Assembly (NCBI GenBank): GCA_050084515.1
Contig: CM114272.1
Location: 23,312,001-23,376,000, forward strand
Direction: 5' to 3'
Length of the DNA: 64,000 nucleotides
Source of the DNA: Blasia pusilla
Taxonomy: Eukaryota > Marchantiophyta > Marchantiopsida > Blasiales
Shown: piece by piece, positions 12,071 through 24,760 of the stretch
Layout: the number at the start of each line of letters is the position of its first letter
Numbering within the stretch: the stretch's first letter is position 1
Translations under genes and position numbers: made by a program
Notes under the pieces: generated by a model
The model's input: only the letters and a program-made list of their open reading frames with translations
Database searches by the model: none
What the model was told of the DNA's origin: nothing

Positions 12071-15000
12071 TTATACTACACTACTCGAACTTATCTGCCT
12101 CATTGGGGATGGTGATCTATGTGGACTTGGAATTCGAGGGCTGAGGAGATGAGGACTGAGGATATTCGGACTTGAGTGACTGTCTATCCCAGGTGTCGAG
12201 GAAGTGCGTCGTGGAGTATGTGAACTGTTTGATGGACCCGATTCATCCATAAGCTGAGCTTGATATACTTTCCTGATGCTCCAGAGAGCCTCCTGTACCT
12301 TCTTCATGGTTGGCCTATCTACTTTGGTAGGAGCTGAACAAGCAAATGCCAGTTGAGCTAGAGGAGCCATGATCTTTTGAATGGCTGGTGTCGGCTCAAT
12401 TCGATGGTCAAGAACCTCCATAACTCTCCCATCTAAAAATTTCTTGAAGGCCTATAAGGAAGACAACAAAATCAGACTACAGCATCTAAAAGAAGCCATC
12501 CCCAGAGCCACAAATACGATTCAACTCACAAGATATCATAACAGAGCACCACATGTCCACTAAAATGCCTTCTTCATATCTTGCTGAGAAACTAGAAGAT
12601 GGTGTATACATATCCAACTCTGAACATCTAGTGTTCACTGCCAATCAAGTTGCCAACGTACCCATCTTACAGTGACTCGTTCATCATTCAGACGCTTTGG
12701 CTCAATAGGTCGTCTCCCAGTGAATAGTTCAATGAGTAGAATACCAAATGAATACACGTCACTCTTTGTATTTAACCGGTGAGTGTTTAAATACTCGGGA
12801 TCCAAATATCCAGCAGTCCCCTTCACTTCAGTAGAGAAATGTGTGGCATCTAAATCATCAGGTCCTACCTTTGAGAATCCAAAATCCGTAACCTTAGCTT
12901 GAAATGTATCCGTCAATAGAATGTTTGTAGCCTTCACATCCCTGTGGATGATGGGTTTATCTGAAGATCAACACAGACAATATTCCGATAAGCTCCCCAG
13001 TTTCATAGGCAGAAATGATACTCTGAACAGACGATATTCAAAACGTTTTGCATGGACAAATAGAACTGAACATCTCTGTCACTGACCCTTGCTATTACCA
13101 TCCGCATTGAAAGGATCTCTGCTGATACATCAACAACATTCAAGTCGAGTGGATATACTGAAATGCTGGAGTTCTTTAAACTTCTGGGTGGGGTTCACCC
13201 ATGAAGCTATTATATTAGTCTAAGCCTTGCTATGCCCCCTGAACGTCTACACCGCATGTTACACTCAAGGCTCTCCTTGCCTGGTAACTTGAATAAGTTG
13301 CAAGTGTCCCACTGTACCTACAAGTATATTCTTCTGTGGAGCAGAGGCAAGGAATCTACAAACTTTGTAATGTCTGCTTCGCAATGTTTGTGATGTAAGA
13401 CAGAAGACCCCTCAGTACTATCCGACATTGGTGCTCTTAAGTGAATAGGAGACAGTTTCTCCAGTTCCTTATTTCCTCAAGTTGGTGCTTGTGGACAATC
13501 TCTCATAAATTCAGGGAAAATCAAAGATGTAGCTTCCATTCTTACCTTCAACTATTACACCTAAGACAGCCAAAATGAGCTCACTGCACTTCAGAACTGG
13601 CACAGCCAAATATCACATTTGATGTTGAGGGTTTGAGCCGTGGCTGTCCACTGCACGGCAAATGAAAGGTCTTCCTACTAGTTTTCAATTTTGAAGGGAA
13701 AATAAAACTGACAAAGTACTTGACAGGTTTCTGCACCGGAAATATTTAATTGATGATAATTCCGCAATTTCAACCAAGGTCACTGAATTCTCAAAATACT
13801 TCCTTTCAACTCTACCACACCATTCATTGCAAGAAATTTACTTAACATGTGGGGAGCAGTACCTGCGTAGAGGTGAAGGTAGGTGAGGGCATGCGCAATA
13901 TTAATCGAAATATCCAAACGAGTGGCCATATCTAGCACCGTACCACGCTGCCCTGTATGATTGTAGAGAAGAACAGGCTGTAATGATGAGTTCCAACGTA
14001 ACAAGGTTGTTCTAATAAACACAACTAAGGCCATCAAGTATCAACAACTATCTAAGTGACCAACACCACTCTCCGCAGTCTTTACAAGAAAGAAACATAA
14101 TAGAAAAAAGACGAGCCCCTGGGGCTGGGGGAGGTGGGCGTGCAGGTAGCAGTTTAGAGGTCAAGGCCTTGTCTGTGGGCCTTGTTCTTCAATCAAGGCA
14201 GGAATGCCTACCATCAAGGTGCTCACGGAGGTTGCCATTGGGTACATATTCGACCACGAGGATCCGTTCATGCTCCTCTTCCAAGTATCCAATTAGTTTC
14301 ACAAGATGTAAGTGACTGACTTGGGAAAGCAAGTCCAACTCATTCCGGAACTCTGTAGGAGTACCTGCCTCAAAAGTACCCTGTTTGAATCCCAAATTTT
14401 AAGATGATCAGTTCAGGAGTCGCATGAGTTGAGCATACTTGGGTCAGTCAGTGCTCAAATATCTTCACATTTTTCCAAAGAGTGGAAAGCTCACCTTCTT
14501 AGCCCGTTTGACAGCAACAATGGTGCCATCTTTCAGCTTCCCCTTGTAGACAGTCGCGGATCCTCCTTTCCCGATCTGTTGGGCTGGAGAGAAGTCTTTT
14601 GTGACTTTTTTGAGTTCAGTCATAGTAAAAACTAAGGCACTCTCTTTACCACTAGGTGAAATGGGTCGCATTCCAAAGCTTGATTCTGATAGGCCACCAA
14701 GAGTATCAGGACCATCTTTGGTCTTTGAAATAGATTTAACTGCGGGTTTTTCAAATCGTCATCAGTCAGGGGAGGATGATCCAAAGTTTCAGAACTTGTG
14801 CTAGAGCATGGGTATCAAGATTCTAAGTACCACTAAGGTGGATATAGAGAAATGGTTGAAATAGCAGATACAAGACCACAATGAAAGTTGGAAAACGATC
14901 AGCCTTATTCATGAATGATGATCTCCAATAACAGATACTTGGCAACTCATACAACAACCAAATGCTGAAATCGTTCCAGCAAGGAGCTTACTTTCACGCG

Positions 15001-16466
15001 ATCCAAAGTTGCTAGAGCATGGATATCAAGATTCTAAGAGCCACTAAGGTGGATTTAGACAAATGGTTGGAATAGCAAACACAAGACCACAATGGAAAGT
15101 TGGAAAATGATTAGCCTTACTCATGAATGATGACCTCCAATAACAGATACTTGGCAAATCATACAACAACCAAATGCTGAAATCCTTCCAGCAAGGAGCT
15201 TACTTTCACTCGATGCCTCATGCCAAATCCGATCAAGATCCTCTTTCTTCTTTGGTTTCCAACAAGGGCAAATCATAAAACATGACAGAAGAAGACTTCC
15301 TCCAACTCCAGCTGCAAGCACGCCAGAGTATCCCCCAACTTTCTCTTTATCAGATGTATGTTGGTCACCAGTATCCTCTTTTGATACACTCGGAGAGTCG
15401 ACAAACGAGTGCTTAGGAGAGGATGGTTTTACTTGTCCTAACTTCCTCAAACCATAAGCACTAAAAACCCTGCGCACTGGTGTAGACAATTTGGTACCTG
15501 CAACCCGGTATCTTGAGGATTAGACCAAAATCACTCCAAGAACAATCATTCAACCTAAACCCTACACCAGGGCACATGGTGGACATTGAAACTGAATATA
15601 TCCTATTCTGTCTAGGCACTTTCACTCAATCTCACAATGCCAAACAGATGCCATTCAACCTCACTCCAAAGGGGCATTGCTGTCATGAAGATTAGCAATA
15701 GTATCTACCACAGTGGATGGGTCCAGAACTCAGCCACAGCCTGACCGAGAATATTCTGCTCACAGTATATGAGTTCTGAACTCATATACTATGTAAGATA
15801 CTGCTGCTAACCTTGGCAACAACAAGATCCCCTTCGGAGCAAACAAGCTCCCAAGGGAAGCTTTAAGGTAATCTTCATGGCAGTAGATTTACTCACTCAC
15901 AGCAGTTGAGCTCAGAATTCATCCACTGTGAGAAGGGCTCATCTACACTGTTCTGAAAGAATAGAAAAGAAAATAACTTCTTCAGTGCAGAAATGAAGAC
16001 TTCTGAACTCTCCCACGGGTGTCAGGCAGGAGCTTTTCAAAAACTGATTGATAACAGATCACGAGCTGGCTCGCATCAGACACAGACGTTGTTTGCACTT
16101 GTTGTTTACCACCCCTCTCAATTTATTGCCATTGGTTCGGTTAAAAGGGTTCCTCTGTTTCATGCACAACTCCAAGCCAGTGGTGAACCTGAATGACCAG
16201 AAACAGTCAACTGATCGACGTCCAACTGATAGTTCATACACCAATGATCGTCAATGGTACCCAGTAGACCATCATTCCACTCTACAGACACAGGTCCGCT
16301 GCTTGTTGTCTACGCCATTTTCACAAAATCGATGTGCATCGGAAAACGCTTTTTCCCTCATGAGCAAGGTATCCGACGAGAGCATAAATTCTTCATGAAA
16401 TGACATTTCACCTCCAACTAAGCGGCGAAAGGCAAACTCATCGGAGTCATCTACCACCGTATCCAT
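12071..16466 (-). CDS. CRCK3: Membrane-anchored calmodulin-binding receptor-like kinase (CRCK3-like)
   Basis: Ser/Thr kinase of the plant CRCK group, likely signalling at the plasma membrane. Exons read with matching phases: 15497-15204, 14739-14495, 14380-14212, 13952-13863, 12960-12662 and 12451-12071 (stop). A probable first exon is 16466-16412: ATG, then a GGAG|GTGAAA donor in phase 1. That model gives about 510 residues. In order, the protein has a single membrane segment (GVLAAGVGGSLLLSC) followed by CPCWKPKKK. The kinase domain then shows the Gly loop IGKGGSATVYKG (third Gly replaced by Ala), VAVKRAKK, IIHRDVKATN, VTDFGFSK, GTAGYLDPEY and DVYSFG, all intact. It ends in a Ser-Pro-rich tail of about 50 residues. 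The last six exons are secure by homology. The 5' end is not: no signal peptide is seen in the chosen first exon, and the eight-cysteine exon upstream has a compatible splice phase. A 0.2-kb tandem duplication sits in the intron after the membrane exon. Confidence 0.88.
14778..15213. repeat. Tandem duplication (~212-222 bp unit) across a splice site
   Basis: Two direct copies, 14778-14999 and 15000-15213, share long runs such as AAGATTCTAAG..CCACTAAGGTGGAT and TTCCAGCAAGGAGCTTACTTTCAC. The left copy has an 11-base insertion near 14789. The right copy includes the last bases of the kinase membrane exon and its GTAAGC donor, so the left copy holds a second donor-like GTGAAA|GTAAGC on the minus strand near 14993. 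Confidence 0.85.
15764..15790. repeat. Perfect short palindrome
   Basis: AGTATATGAGTTC and its exact reverse complement are separated by one base. It lies in the intron between the putative first exon and the membrane exon of the kinase gene. Confidence 0.8.
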
Positions 16467-16906
16467 CCAGCAAAACTTCGATTTTGGTTTCGGTGGCGAT
16501 GGAGTATACCCAGTATGAAAGGAATCCTAAGTTTTGGAGACAACACCGCAAAGTGCTCAGCCTGAGAAGAGACCGAGTGAAACTAAGCAAAACTGCGCAA
16601 GTGGAATCCTACATGGCGGGGTGTTTACAAGCCCAACTCCAGTCGATGATCCCAGGAGACGGCAAAGCCCTCGGCGTTTATGACAAAGATCTGCGACCTT
16701 CTACTTTGGAAAGCGACACCCAGCAACTCCAGCTAACCCCGCACTTATTTCAGAACGAATGTCAACTCAAAATTGCAAGACGCCATGCCTTACAATAAGT
16801 TGCATTCAATTTTCGCTTCCATTTTCCAGTAATTAGGATGTGGAGAAGGAAACCTCCTCCATCAAAGGCATGTTCTGTGATTAAGCAGATACGAAAGTCG
16901 ATGGGG

Positions 16907-17272
16907 CTAAGAAATCCCGGCAAAGGAATCCAAACTTGACAAACCAAAGTAGGCGGCAGGAGATTCACCTGCGTCGGAACATCGAGAAATCCCTGCCAAG
17001 AAAATCTGGAATTCGCACAGACCTTCTTCGCTCAAGGCGACCCATTGCTGTCCCACCGCGCTCTCCCGGCAAAAGCACCCCCTCTCATTCGCAGCTGCGA
17101 GTGCATGGCAGCATGCCTCCCTATCTCCACCACCTTCGTATACCCGATCGCAAAGCAGCACTACGTCCTCCAGGCTACATAACTCCCTGCCATGCGCATC
17201 TACCTGCTCGGCAGCGAGCGCAACCACAGCAAACCCGATCACTACAAAAATCCCAGCCAGAAACGGTCTCAT
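16907..17272 (-). CDS. Secreted eight-cysteine (lipid-transfer-like) protein
   Basis: The 121-codon ORF from ATG 17272 starts with a signal peptide (MRPFLAGIFVVIGFAVVALA, probable cut near residue 20-27). The eight-cysteine motif follows in the order C-x8-C-x12-CC-x10-C-x-C-x20-C-x10-C, with REACCHALAAANERGCFC at its centre. This pattern defines the plant LTP / bifunctional inhibitor superfamily, whose members are usually secreted, bind lipids or act at the cell wall, and are held by four disulfides. The spacing does not let me name a subtype. After the last Cys the frame continues to a stop at 16907, but a strong CAG|GTGAAT donor occurs at 16969 in phase 1, four residues past that Cys, so the real C-terminus may be spliced. 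It lies about 440 bases upstream of, and on the same strand as, the kinase gene. Confidence 0.65.
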   Translation of the reverse strand: MRPFLAGIFVVIGFAVVALAAEQVDAHGRELCSLEDVVLLCDRVYEGGGDREACCHALAAANERGCFCRESAVGQQWVALSEEGLCEFQIFLAGISRCSDAGESPAAYFGLSSLDSFAGIS

Positions 17273-18190
17273 AGCAGACTACCTCACCCTTTCCTGATTT
17301 CCGCCTTCACCTGACACCGCCACCCCCTCTTTACCCCACCCTGTCCTCACATCCAGACGATGGCTCGATCCCTGGTGCCTCCTCCTTGCCCTGCCACTGA
17401 TGTTCCCGGACCCCGGAGCAGCTGCCGCTCCTACACTAATCGGCGAACACAACAACGGCTTCGAGGTTTCATGATCCGCGCGCTGTCTCCAGTCCGTCTC
17501 GAGGGAAAGGAGCAGCGAATTATCACACTGCAGACGTCCCCCTCCTGTGAGCGTCTCGCGATCAGAGACTGCCACAGGAAAATGTTCCTCATCCGCTCTT
17601 GAACCGAACCATCCGCAACATCTGTCGTAGGAAACCCGCAAGAGCACCCACTCACAGCCCGCCTAACTTCGGCCCGATTTCACTTTACTTTCCAGACACT
17701 TCTCATACAATCGATCATACCTCCCGCACAGAGTCCCGACTCCGGCGATGCGAGTGCTGCTGTCGGTGGTGGGTCGATAGAGCACCCACCGGACGGACAG
17801 TCGAGTCAGCACCCCCCGCAGGTTACGGGGTTACGGGCAGGCGGCCGTGCTCCAGCGCCTCCGTACCCGCAGCTCACTCTCCGGGCCGGAAGCTCGGGTT
17901 GCTGGAGGGTCCCGTCCTAAGCGTCCGCGCGCGTCTACGGTCTCCGACCGTCCCCCGGTGGCCCACACTCTCGAGCAGGGCAGAGTCGCACACCCCGCGC
18001 GGCTCTGGGGTTCTTTCTCTTCTCTTCTTTCTTTCTTTCTTTGTGTCTTTTTCCCTACACGCATGCTGGCATCTTCGTCCTGATGCGCTCATTGCTGCGC
18101 TGGGAGCCCGGGACCGTCATGCCCGACAAGATCCTGCCAACTCGCATCACACATGCGAACCTATGCGTCGAGTCGTCGACCGAAATAGCT
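17273..18190. other. CpG-rich patch upstream of the eight-cysteine ORF
   Basis: Clearly richer in G+C and CpG than the flanks, with a pyrimidine tract (TCTT/CTTT repeats) at about 18018-18055. Frames are open in several phases on both strands (up to 197 codons on plus), as expected for such composition. No protein family is recognised. It probably holds promoter and 5' untranslated sequence of the minus-strand gene, and possibly a divergent one. Confidence 0.4.
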
Positions 18191-18199
18191 AATGAGGAA

Positions 18200-21100
18200 A
18201 AAATGTGATCGGTATCTAGGGCTCCGGCGTCAACATATACCTAAAAAACTATTTTGTTTGAGGAAAGCTGATAGTATATTCTTTTTTAGTTAATTTAAAT
18301 CGTTCCGAAGGCCCCACGGCTTCGGATGGCAGAACCACAGACCTACAGCTGTCACTGTTTTTAATACTAATCTAATGGCCCCTGGACGCAGGAGAAACTA
18401 TTATATGGAAAAACTTAATGGAACCATTTTTTAAATGTTTACTTTTTACCGTCAAGATTTGATAATTTTACTTTTGACATATTTTCATGGAGATTCATAG
18501 GGGATTTTTATTTTTATTTTCACTCCTGACGTTGATAGTGGACACGTGGAATCCACATAGATGCCATCGAACGTTTAATATTCTTTCCTCTTAAATTTCC
18601 ACATATAAAAATTTTATTGCTGCTTGGATACATGTTTAATTTCAACTTTTCGCCCATAAGGAAAATAGAAGAAAAACTCCCATCAGGCTAAATAAAATGA
18701 AAACAAAAGTGGAAACCAAAAAATGACAAGGAAAGATTGGCTTTCGGACTATAACATGTAACTTAAGAATGACCAAGTATTAACTAGCATGTATAATAGA
18801 ATTTGCAAAAAAGCATTTGAGAAAGAAAAGATAAGAGGAAGAAAAGTTCATTCATGTAACCATTGACTTACAATTCCTTATGGTGGGATGAGATACGCAT
18901 GTAAATTAAAATATTTCATATGTGTCATGTCAACCCGGCCCTATTTGGAACTACTTGTGGATTGATAAGTTCCGGAACGATGATCGATTGTACAATTTTT
19001 ACCACCATGAGGACATTTTGGCCATCTTCCTATTCCCATGTGAATGAAAAAATGTAAGAATAAATGCCAAATTGACTTGTGAGGGACTAGGTGAAGTCCT
19101 CTCCAATCCCCCAAGTCTCCAAAAAGATGATATATCCCATACGTTACCCAAACCACCACAACAAATTATAAACCAATCAAAAACTTTGAGAAACCTCCAA
19201 GAAAGTCCTTAAAGTATAACATAGCTATACAAATCACCAAGGGAGGCCAATTTGACACTCTTGATCTCTCCTCTCCTAACTACACATATTATCCCTCTAT
19301 CGAATCACACTCTCTACTCTTGCTCCGTTACAAATTTCTTCCTCCCTTCCTGTGAAAAGAAATTTGCAATTTTTGTGTCTTTTTATGAGTCTCACTACCC
19401 ACACGTAGTTACTACATTCTCGATCATCAGACTCAACAAAATTCGCTTTATTCACAAAATATTCTTGTCGACCATATATACCTATGCACTTTATTATTGG
19501 CTTCAAAGGCATTTGGGCTTTCAAGTCCTTGATTATTTAAGCACTTTGTCTTTCTCAACATAGGGGGCTTTTCAAGGTTTGAGCATCCTACAGAGTAAAT
19601 GCACCACGATATCATCAATATCGAATGGGCTTCAAATGATTTATAGAGAGTTATTTTCTCTCTTGTCCCGTTGGTTTAATCAGATGCACCAACCATCAAA
19701 GATGATGGTGCACTAGGTATTTTAATCACATCCATGTTGATGATCTTCAATGTCCCAATCAACATGAGGATTATGACATCTAATCCTATGAGAATTGCGA
19801 TAGTAAACTTACAATTGAGAGATGATCCATAAAGGTCAAAGGATTGAAAAAATGGAAGTATGTGTTTGATAATTTATAAGAAATTTAAACTTTTGAGGCG
19901 AACTTCCAACAAATTCACATCAACTACCAAAGAGAATCACAACATAGACTCTTTGTTTTAGGAAGCTTATGAATAGAAGAAGTAGTGCAATTGACAAGAG
20001 ATAAATCAAAATATACAAATAGGAGTGTAAGATGATTCATCTTTCTTGCAAGATGTGAATGCAAAATTTACCCATGCTATAAACGAGGCTATAAATTTGT
20101 TCAAGCGATTACTTTTCCTCATGAGTGATGCATGCTACTATCCTATCTCATTACCAATGTCGAATCATACTCAACACACCTCTTGGAGAGTCTTTTGACT
20201 ACCATGAATATGTGTTGCAACTTTTTAGCTTGCATCTCAATAATGAGGGATGATAAATATAGAAGCATTGCTCCACTTGAGAGGGAAAACTTAAGGACTC
20301 ATTTCTCTTTCTATCATCTTGCTGGTGAATTTTTTTCAATTCTAAAAAATCGACACAATCCACACCCGTCTAGAATGGTGGACTATGTCAACTTCTCTTA
20401 TATGTATATTAGATTCACTTAATTGGTATCTTTGGGAAAAAAATAATATATATAGGTCCATCACCAAAACCTCTCCATGAACCCAAAATACGTAAATTCC
20501 CTTCTAATAATGCTGGGGTTATTTTGTGTGCTTGCGATATTTGCTTGAAAGTATGTATGAAAAACTTGGCAATCATATTTTGGCAAGCATCCATCGTAGA
20601 GTTCACTCAAAGAGTCAATCGGTAGTGAGTTTGATAGGTAGACGGGAAGTTCCCAAACACTAATTTGTTCCGAGTCTCCAAGGGTGCACATCGTCTCCCC
20701 AGGAAGTTCCTTCACCAAGACTTGATCAATCTCCCCAAGTTTCTCGTGTAAATCGGAGCACTTTGCTTATTTTATCAAGGTGTGTCCCAAGTGATTCCTT
20801 AGCTCAAACCTAAAACATGGCTAAACATCCATCATAGTTAATATCTTGTTCATGGAATTGAGTAGATAGGGAGGGAGAAGGTCCTCCCATCCCCCCTTAT
20901 GGGTACTTTTGGGGTTCTCCAAGGGAACCCTACCTTTTCCATTGTCCAACTTAAGCCTAAATTTTGGCCCACAATCCAAACACATTTTGCAACCTCCATA
21001 CCAACATTTAACTAGTTATCCCCCAAGATGGCTTAGCAGAATCTTCTTGTAGATTTTGTAACTCTCAACTCCCCCACACACCTCTTGAAGCTTAGACTGA

Positions 21101-23560
21101 CATTCCATGTCTCTCATGGCTAGTGCGAGTCTCAAATGCCACTTCTTGGCATTTGATGGTTGGGTTGCCACCCTTCGCATTTTGTAACAAGTCTCGTGAT
21201 GTTTTCCCCTTCAAGAATACTCTTTTCTTCCCTGCTTCTTTCCCTTGATTTTGTCACATCTTAGTTAGCCGACATGAAGAGTTCTGTTATGTTGACAACG
21301 TAAAGGGTCAAAGGGATGTTTGGGCGTAACTTTTTCTTAAAGTATTGGATGAGGTCGGTGATAGGTCCATTTCGTCGGGATCGTCATTTCTGACAAATTC
21401 CCTCTTTTGTTATTTTTAGTTGGATAACGTGCTGACCTAATCAACAATCAATTAGTAACCTATGCACATATGTTACAAACTAGAGAGTTATTTTTGGGGG
21501 AAGAGATTTTGCCTCATCCCAAGAATATAAGAGAGGAAGAGAGGGCTTTCATAAGCCATATTTGTCATGTTAAGCTTTTGGAGCACTTCTTTTGGTTAGT
21601 GTTTGGTGGGAACTTGAGTGTTAGAGATTGGATTTCCTCATGGCGGAGGGTGGATATGGCTTGATATCACATGTAGATTTGACAGTGAACTTGGCCGTGT
21701 GAGTTTTTTTTACTTTGATTTTACATGAGAAAGATGTAAGGGGTCTGGGGGAATTAGTTGTGTGTAGGTCAGCAAACGAGTTGCCTCGATGGGGAGCCCC
21801 TGGAGATACAGGCGGAGGGAGGGAAGACCTAATGAGCAAGAACATTAGGTCTTATAGCCCTCGGGGGTACAAGTAAAGCTTGGGCACAACCATCTAGGTT
21901 AGATTATAGAGGCAGATTAGATATGGGCAATTTAGATCGCGCAGAGTTGGGAGTCGCACCACAAATGGAGGCAAGCAACATACGGTTGCATGGGTAAGTT
22001 AGGGTTATGTGGGCAACCAACGGAGGCATGGCTATTTTGAACGCTGAACTAGCATCCCAATGAGTAAAGTAGTTCGACCAGAAATCATATAGAAAGAGGT
22101 TAGCGCATAAGTGGTTAGGCTCCATGGCAACCATTGAAGAGGGTAGTTTGTGAGGCCCATGGCAAATGGAAGCATGTGAGCAACTTAGAGAGTCAAGACT
22201 CACGCACGACTGTCACAAAAAGAGATGAAGAGAGTTCCGGCTAGGTAAGGCATGGACAAGAAGCCTTCTAGCATGGCAATAGATGGTCAAGAGTGTCGAT
22301 AGGGCGAAAGGGATAACGATAATCGTAGGAACTAGGGCCAAGTGGAGACAGGGATGTAAATGCTGATATAGGGAATTGCAGAAGAGGTACGAGGGCTCCA
22401 AGAAGTGAGGGGATGAAGGCCATGAATGACATCGGGGGATGTACAAGCCTTGGTGAAGGAAGACAGAGTTGCAGGGATGGGGACCAAGCGTGGATGGAGA
22501 GAGAGAATTGGGTTGGAGAAGCTGGCGCAAGTAGCAAGGCATCCATAAAGCTAGAAGGGAATGTAGGAAGGACGGATCGTAAGGGAGTTTGAGGTCAAAA
22601 TAAAATAAAATCATGGGGCTACTAACCAAGTAGTAATGAAGTCCAAGAGGAGGTAAAGTTGGTGGTGTGGGGTCAAAGGTTAAGCGGGTTTGGTAGGTTG
22701 TACTAGACGTAGTTGGTCGAACCTAGTGAGGACGAGGCAACAAGGTAAATCTTAGTGATATGGGCAGGCTAGAGGCAATGAGGGAAATCAATGTGGTAGG
22801 GTCAACCACGTAACCTCCAAGGTAATAAGAGGTCGGTTGGAGAGTTTTCTCTAAAGTTTTTTGGGGCGTGGCACTAGAAGTCATTAGTTGTGGATCTTGA
22901 GGTGACGAGATCCAACATCCATGGTTTGCAACAAAGTGTTAGAGGTGGAGACATATATATTGATGCCGATGTGTAGTCTGTTTTTGCTAACGGGAGGTTT
23001 GAGGAGAGTGTTGTACCATAGAGGTTCCCGCACCACATGGAGCCGTCGGTATTGAGCGTGCACTAGAGTGATGGAATGCATATTCAATCACACGAGATAA
23101 ATATGGGAAAAGGAACCCATATTTATCTCTTGTCATTGAGGGTGCATGCGAGGTATTGGGTAGAGCTTGTGCTAGATGGTTTAGTGATCAAGTGTAGACT
23201 CCTTGTGCATGCAGCGTCTATGTGAACATAGGGAAATTTCCCAAGTAGGGGTCATGTCGTGCACATATATACCGCTACACAATCCACACAGATGGTCATA
23301 TTTACACACCAAACAACACTGATCTTCCCAACACATGGTTCAATCCATCCATAAACGAAATACACTCAAACATATACATGGAGACCACATAACGAGTGAC
23401 TTGACTGACTAAGACCAATATATGGAAATCGTCAAAAATAAGATTCTCAACGCAACGTGATTGTCACCAACCTCATCCAACATTTCAGGATGAAGTTACA
23501 CCTGAACAACCATTTGACTCCCTATGTCGTCTACCTTGTAGAACTCTAGATGTCAGCTAA
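18200..23560. other. Gene-free AT-rich spacer
   Basis: No convincing coding sequence on either strand. Frames such as 22213-22629 (minus) lack recognisable domains. CpG is scarce. It is probably decayed transposon DNA, although I could not assign a family. Confidence 0.4.
23094..23129. repeat. Perfect 14-bp inverted repeat, 8-base loop
   Basis: GAGATAAATATGGG and its exact reverse complement CCCATATTTATCTC are separated by AAAAGGAA. It lies in transposon-rich spacer and has no obvious terminator or microRNA context. Confidence 0.8.
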
Positions 23561-23569
23561 CTAAGATGT

Positions 23570-24760
23570 GATAGTTGTAATAGACTTCAAATAGACTTTG
23601 TATGAGGGAAAGTTAAAGAAATTGGTCGTTATTTAAGTACTCTTCAAAGAGACGGAGAATTGATGGATAAGTTCTTCAAGTAGATTTGACATAAGGCCTA
23701 TGGTTATCTACTCCACGATGGATATCTTTGGAAAAGGCCAAAAAGGAGAGATGGTATGCCTTTGAGGGTAGAGGATGACAATGGGACAAAAATGCAATAC
23801 TCGAAGAATTCCACAATTTTTTATGGACATGATAGAGAGATACTTGGGCAACTTTTATCAAGATAAAAGAGAGGTATTGGTGGAAAGTCCTATACAAGAA
23901 TGTTGAAAAATATATTGGGTCATTTGTCGAATATCAATTTCAATAAAAGAAATTAGGGTGAGAGATGGGTTAAACCCATGTATCATTTGTCTATTAATCA
24001 TTAGTACATAATAGAGATGTTGTTATGTCATTCCGCCTTAGAAGAATGCGCTACTTGGTCTTAGCAGAAGAAGAGTTTTCTAGAAAGGAGGGCTTTACGA
24101 GCTAAAACAACGGAGCCGATATAATGTTTTATTGTAGAGGATATTGTTGTTCAATATATGTGGGAGTTTTAGGAGAATTTGATCAAATAGAGGTGAGTTA
24201 AATGTGGAGGAAGCACGAGAATTGTTCAAAAGATATGGAGTGTAGTTGAGATTAACAACCTCCATGAATCCAAAGGCAAATGACGAGAGCAAAAAGAGAC
24301 ATCTTCCAATCATTCAAGCATCAATAAAAGCGTGTGGATGACGTTATGGTAATTTTTCCTAGATTGCTTCCATTTGCTTTATGGGCAAATAGAACCAGTC
24401 ATAGCACATTTATAGGGTTCATGCCTACAAAATTAATATGATAGGTCAAAAGCTGATAATGCCAGTAGAAGGAGATGTTTCCACTTGGATGGGATTACTG
24501 CGGGAGGAAGGCTTGATAAGGAAGAGCTACTTGCACTTTAAATGCACAAGCTAGAGCAACGTGAAGGGGATGTAAGAGAAATATTATTCAAAATGAAGGA
24601 AGCAAGGATGAGAAACAAGGAGGACTTTGATAAAACCCATCGACTTTAAAAGGAGCCTATAAGAGAAGGAGATTGGATCTTTGTGCATGAAAACAACCAC
24701 GACAACCAACATAGTATTATTAAGAAGTTTAAGGTAGTGAACTCTTGAAGATTCGGAAAT
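23570..24760 (+). mobile_element. Ty3/gypsy retrotransposon remnant: integrase region
   Basis: Reading the plus strand across frameshifts and stops gives pieces typical of a plant gypsy polyprotein. They include GYLLHDGYLWKRPKRRDGM, the zinc-binding arm before integrase, then RMRYLVLAEEEFS, RGELNVEEARELFKRYGV and LRLTTSMNPKAN, core integrase pieces, and later a WMG...EEGL stretch with LEQREGDVRE-like codons. Many frameshifts and stops make it non-functional. Reverse transcriptase and RNase H, expected upstream, are not visible. The remnant stops near 24760 in what should be the integrase C-terminus, followed by probable LTR sequence. Confidence 0.7.

Noticed and set aside
15764-15790. Palindrome as a transcription terminator or operator
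   Set aside because: Intronic, in a plant gene; no such function is expected, so it is listed only as a repeat.
16400-16798. 132-codon plus-strand frame opposite the kinase 5' region
   Set aside because: It lies antisense to the putative CRCK first exon and its upstream region. No family is recognised, and the minus-strand reading has better splice support.
17599-18192. 197-codon open frame on plus in the CpG-rich patch
   Set aside because: Other phases and the opposite strand are open too. Composition is Arg/Ser/Pro-rich as expected from random GC-rich DNA, and no domain or splice partner is seen.
22213-22629. 138-codon minus frame in the AT-rich tract
   Set aside because: Low-complexity Leu/Ser/Pro/His composition, with no domain and no splice context.
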